From Methylohalomonas sp034521715 (GTDB taxonomy: Bacteria > Pseudomonadota > Gammaproteobacteria > Methylohalomonadales > Methylohalomonadaceae), in the NCBI GenBank assembly GCA_034521715.1, contig JAXHLY010000001.1, positions 62,001 through 126,000 on the forward strand: 64,000 bases of DNA, read 5' to 3'. Both the position numbers and the translations under genes were made by a program. Below, piece by piece: positions 63,262 through 64,000 of the stretch; the first letter of the stretch is position 1, and each line of letters starts with the position of its first letter. The notes beneath the pieces are model-generated. The model searched no databases and had not been told where the DNA came from. It saw nothing but the letters and a program-made list of their open reading frames with translations.

Positions 63262-63357
63262 GGTTAACTGGTTCATTGGTTAACTGGTTCATTGGTTAAC
63301 TGGTTCATTGGTTAATTGGTTAATTGGTTCATTGGTTCATTGGTTCATTGGTTCATT
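63262..63357. repeat. Tandem octamer array GGTTCATT/GGTTAACT (12 units)
   Basis: Six-fold alternation of GGTTAACT and GGTTCATT (63262-63309), then two GGTTAATT, then four perfect GGTTCATT. It lies between the rsmE start and the bioA stop, ending 21 bp from the latter. A single GATTCAC, the unit of the heptamer array, stands at 63246-63252. Confidence 0.92.
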
Positions 63358-63378
63358 GGTCGGCAGGCCACCGGGCAT

Positions 63379-64000
63379 TCACTCACGTGTAGCAAGGTCT
63401 ATACCCTCGCGGGCGACTTCCAGCACCCATCTGATCTGTTCGGCTGTAATGACATAAGGCGGCATGAAATAAACCACGTTGCCGAGGGGGCGCAGGAAGA
63501 CGCCCTTCGACATGGCATGATGGTAGACAGTCAATCCACGCCGTTCCTGCCAGGGATAGGGTTCGCGCGTGTTTTTGTTCTTGATCATTTCCATAGCCTG
63601 GATCATGCCGTACTGGCGTACCTCGGCGACATGCGGATGATCCGCCAGCGGCGCAGCGGCATCGGCCATGACCCGTGCGAGTTCACGATTGTCTGCCAGC
63701 ACCGGCGTTGCATCGAACAAATCCAGTGTCGCCAGGGCGGCGCTGCAGCCCAGCGGATTGCCGCAATAGCTGTGCGAATGCAGGAACGCAGTCAGGTTTT
63801 CGTAATCATCGTAAAACGCCTGATAGATACGCTCGTTCGTCAGTGTGACCGACAGCGGCAGATAACCGCCGGTCAATCCCTTGGACAGGCACATAAAGTC
63901 CGGCGTAATACCGGCCTGTTCGCAGGCGAACATCGTGCCGGTGCGGCCAAAACCGACCGCGATCTCATCGGCGATCAAGTGTACCTCATATTCGTCACAG
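63379..64000 (-). CDS. bioA: Adenosylmethionine-8-amino-7-oxononanoate aminotransferase, partial
   Basis: The C-terminal 207 residues of a class III PLP aminotransferase; the N-terminal half is beyond the window end. PLP-binding Asp in IADEIAVGFGRTG and Schiff-base Lys in CLSKGLTGGYLPLS. HSHSYCGNPLGCSAALA, the insert LRPLGNVVYFMPPY and the end EQIRWVLEVAREGI are typical of BioA, which uses SAM as amino donor in biotin synthesis. Frame is open to base 64000. Confidence 0.9.
   Translation of the reverse strand, partial: CDEYEVHLIADEIAVGFGRTGTMFACEQAGITPDFMCLSKGLTGGYLPLSVTLTNERIYQAFYDDYENLTAFLHSHSYCGNPLGCSAALATLDLFDATPVLADNRELARVMADAAAPLADHPHVAEVRQYGMIQAMEMIKNKNTREPYPWQERRGLTVYHHAMSKGVFLRPLGNVVYFMPPYVITAEQIRWVLEVAREGIDLATRE

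Overview
The window looks like chromosome from a gammaproteobacterium, with moderate-to-high GC and no plasmid or phage genes. Its gene order resembles the Pseudomonas/Chromatiales backbone: ponA divergent from pilMNOPQ, then aroK-aroB-dgt-gltB-gltD-hemE; priA and argS-SPOR protein; miaB-phoH-ybeY-corC-lnt; thiS-thiG-trmB; and argH beside algZ-algR. No 16S gene or species-specific marker is present, so I do not name a genus.

Layout. 0-8.8 kb is a mosaic: a Ser/Thr kinase (cut by the window edge), a HAD-type fusion protein, an HD hydrolase, a patatin-like lipase, a tungstate-type ABC permease and ATPase, and an unrecognised protein. 8.9-16.5 kb holds tRNA thiolation, the RNA maturation and lipoprotein cluster, a DEAD-box helicase and an RRM protein. 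16.5-21.8 kb is transport: a proton antiporter with a cyclic-nucleotide domain, a BCCT carrier and a DUF368 (PopT-type) protein. 21.8-37.4 kb, all on the minus strand, is hemE, gltD, gltB, dgt, aroB, aroK and the type IV pilus alignment/secretin operon. 37.6-45.4 kb on the plus strand is PBP1a, an unknown protein, PriA, ArgS and a SPOR protein. 45.5-51.7 kb holds tRNA-Gly, a receiver lacking its phospho-Asp next to a metallo-beta-lactamase-fold protein, thiS-thiG-trmB, yrfG, cysQ and a diguanylate cyclase. 51.8-52.8 kb holds tRNA-Phe and an unusual repeat array. 52.8-64 kb holds yggX, mutY, an SRPBCC protein, asmA and argH (minus), algZ-algR (plus), then gshA, rsmE and bioA (minus, cut by the window end).

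Two things dominate beyond the genes. First, intergenic DNA is rich in repeats: an inverted-repeat MITE-like family (five copies), tandem heptamers (GATTCAC) and octamers (GGTYGATT, GGTTCATT) lying within about 20 bp of stop codons, and a REP-like palindrome. Most striking is a five-copy tandem array of promoter plus 5'-half pseudo-tRNA-Phe directly upstream of the real tRNA-Phe, each copy with a TATAAT box. This array is the best candidate for something undescribed.

Second, more than twenty conserved genes are broken by one-base shifts, several in homopolymer runs (for example T4 to T3, C7 to C6, G5 to G4). Because essential genes are hit equally, I read these as assembly or sequencing errors and annotate full-length CDS with the breaks noted, not pseudogenes. 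Coordinates of such genes span all frames.
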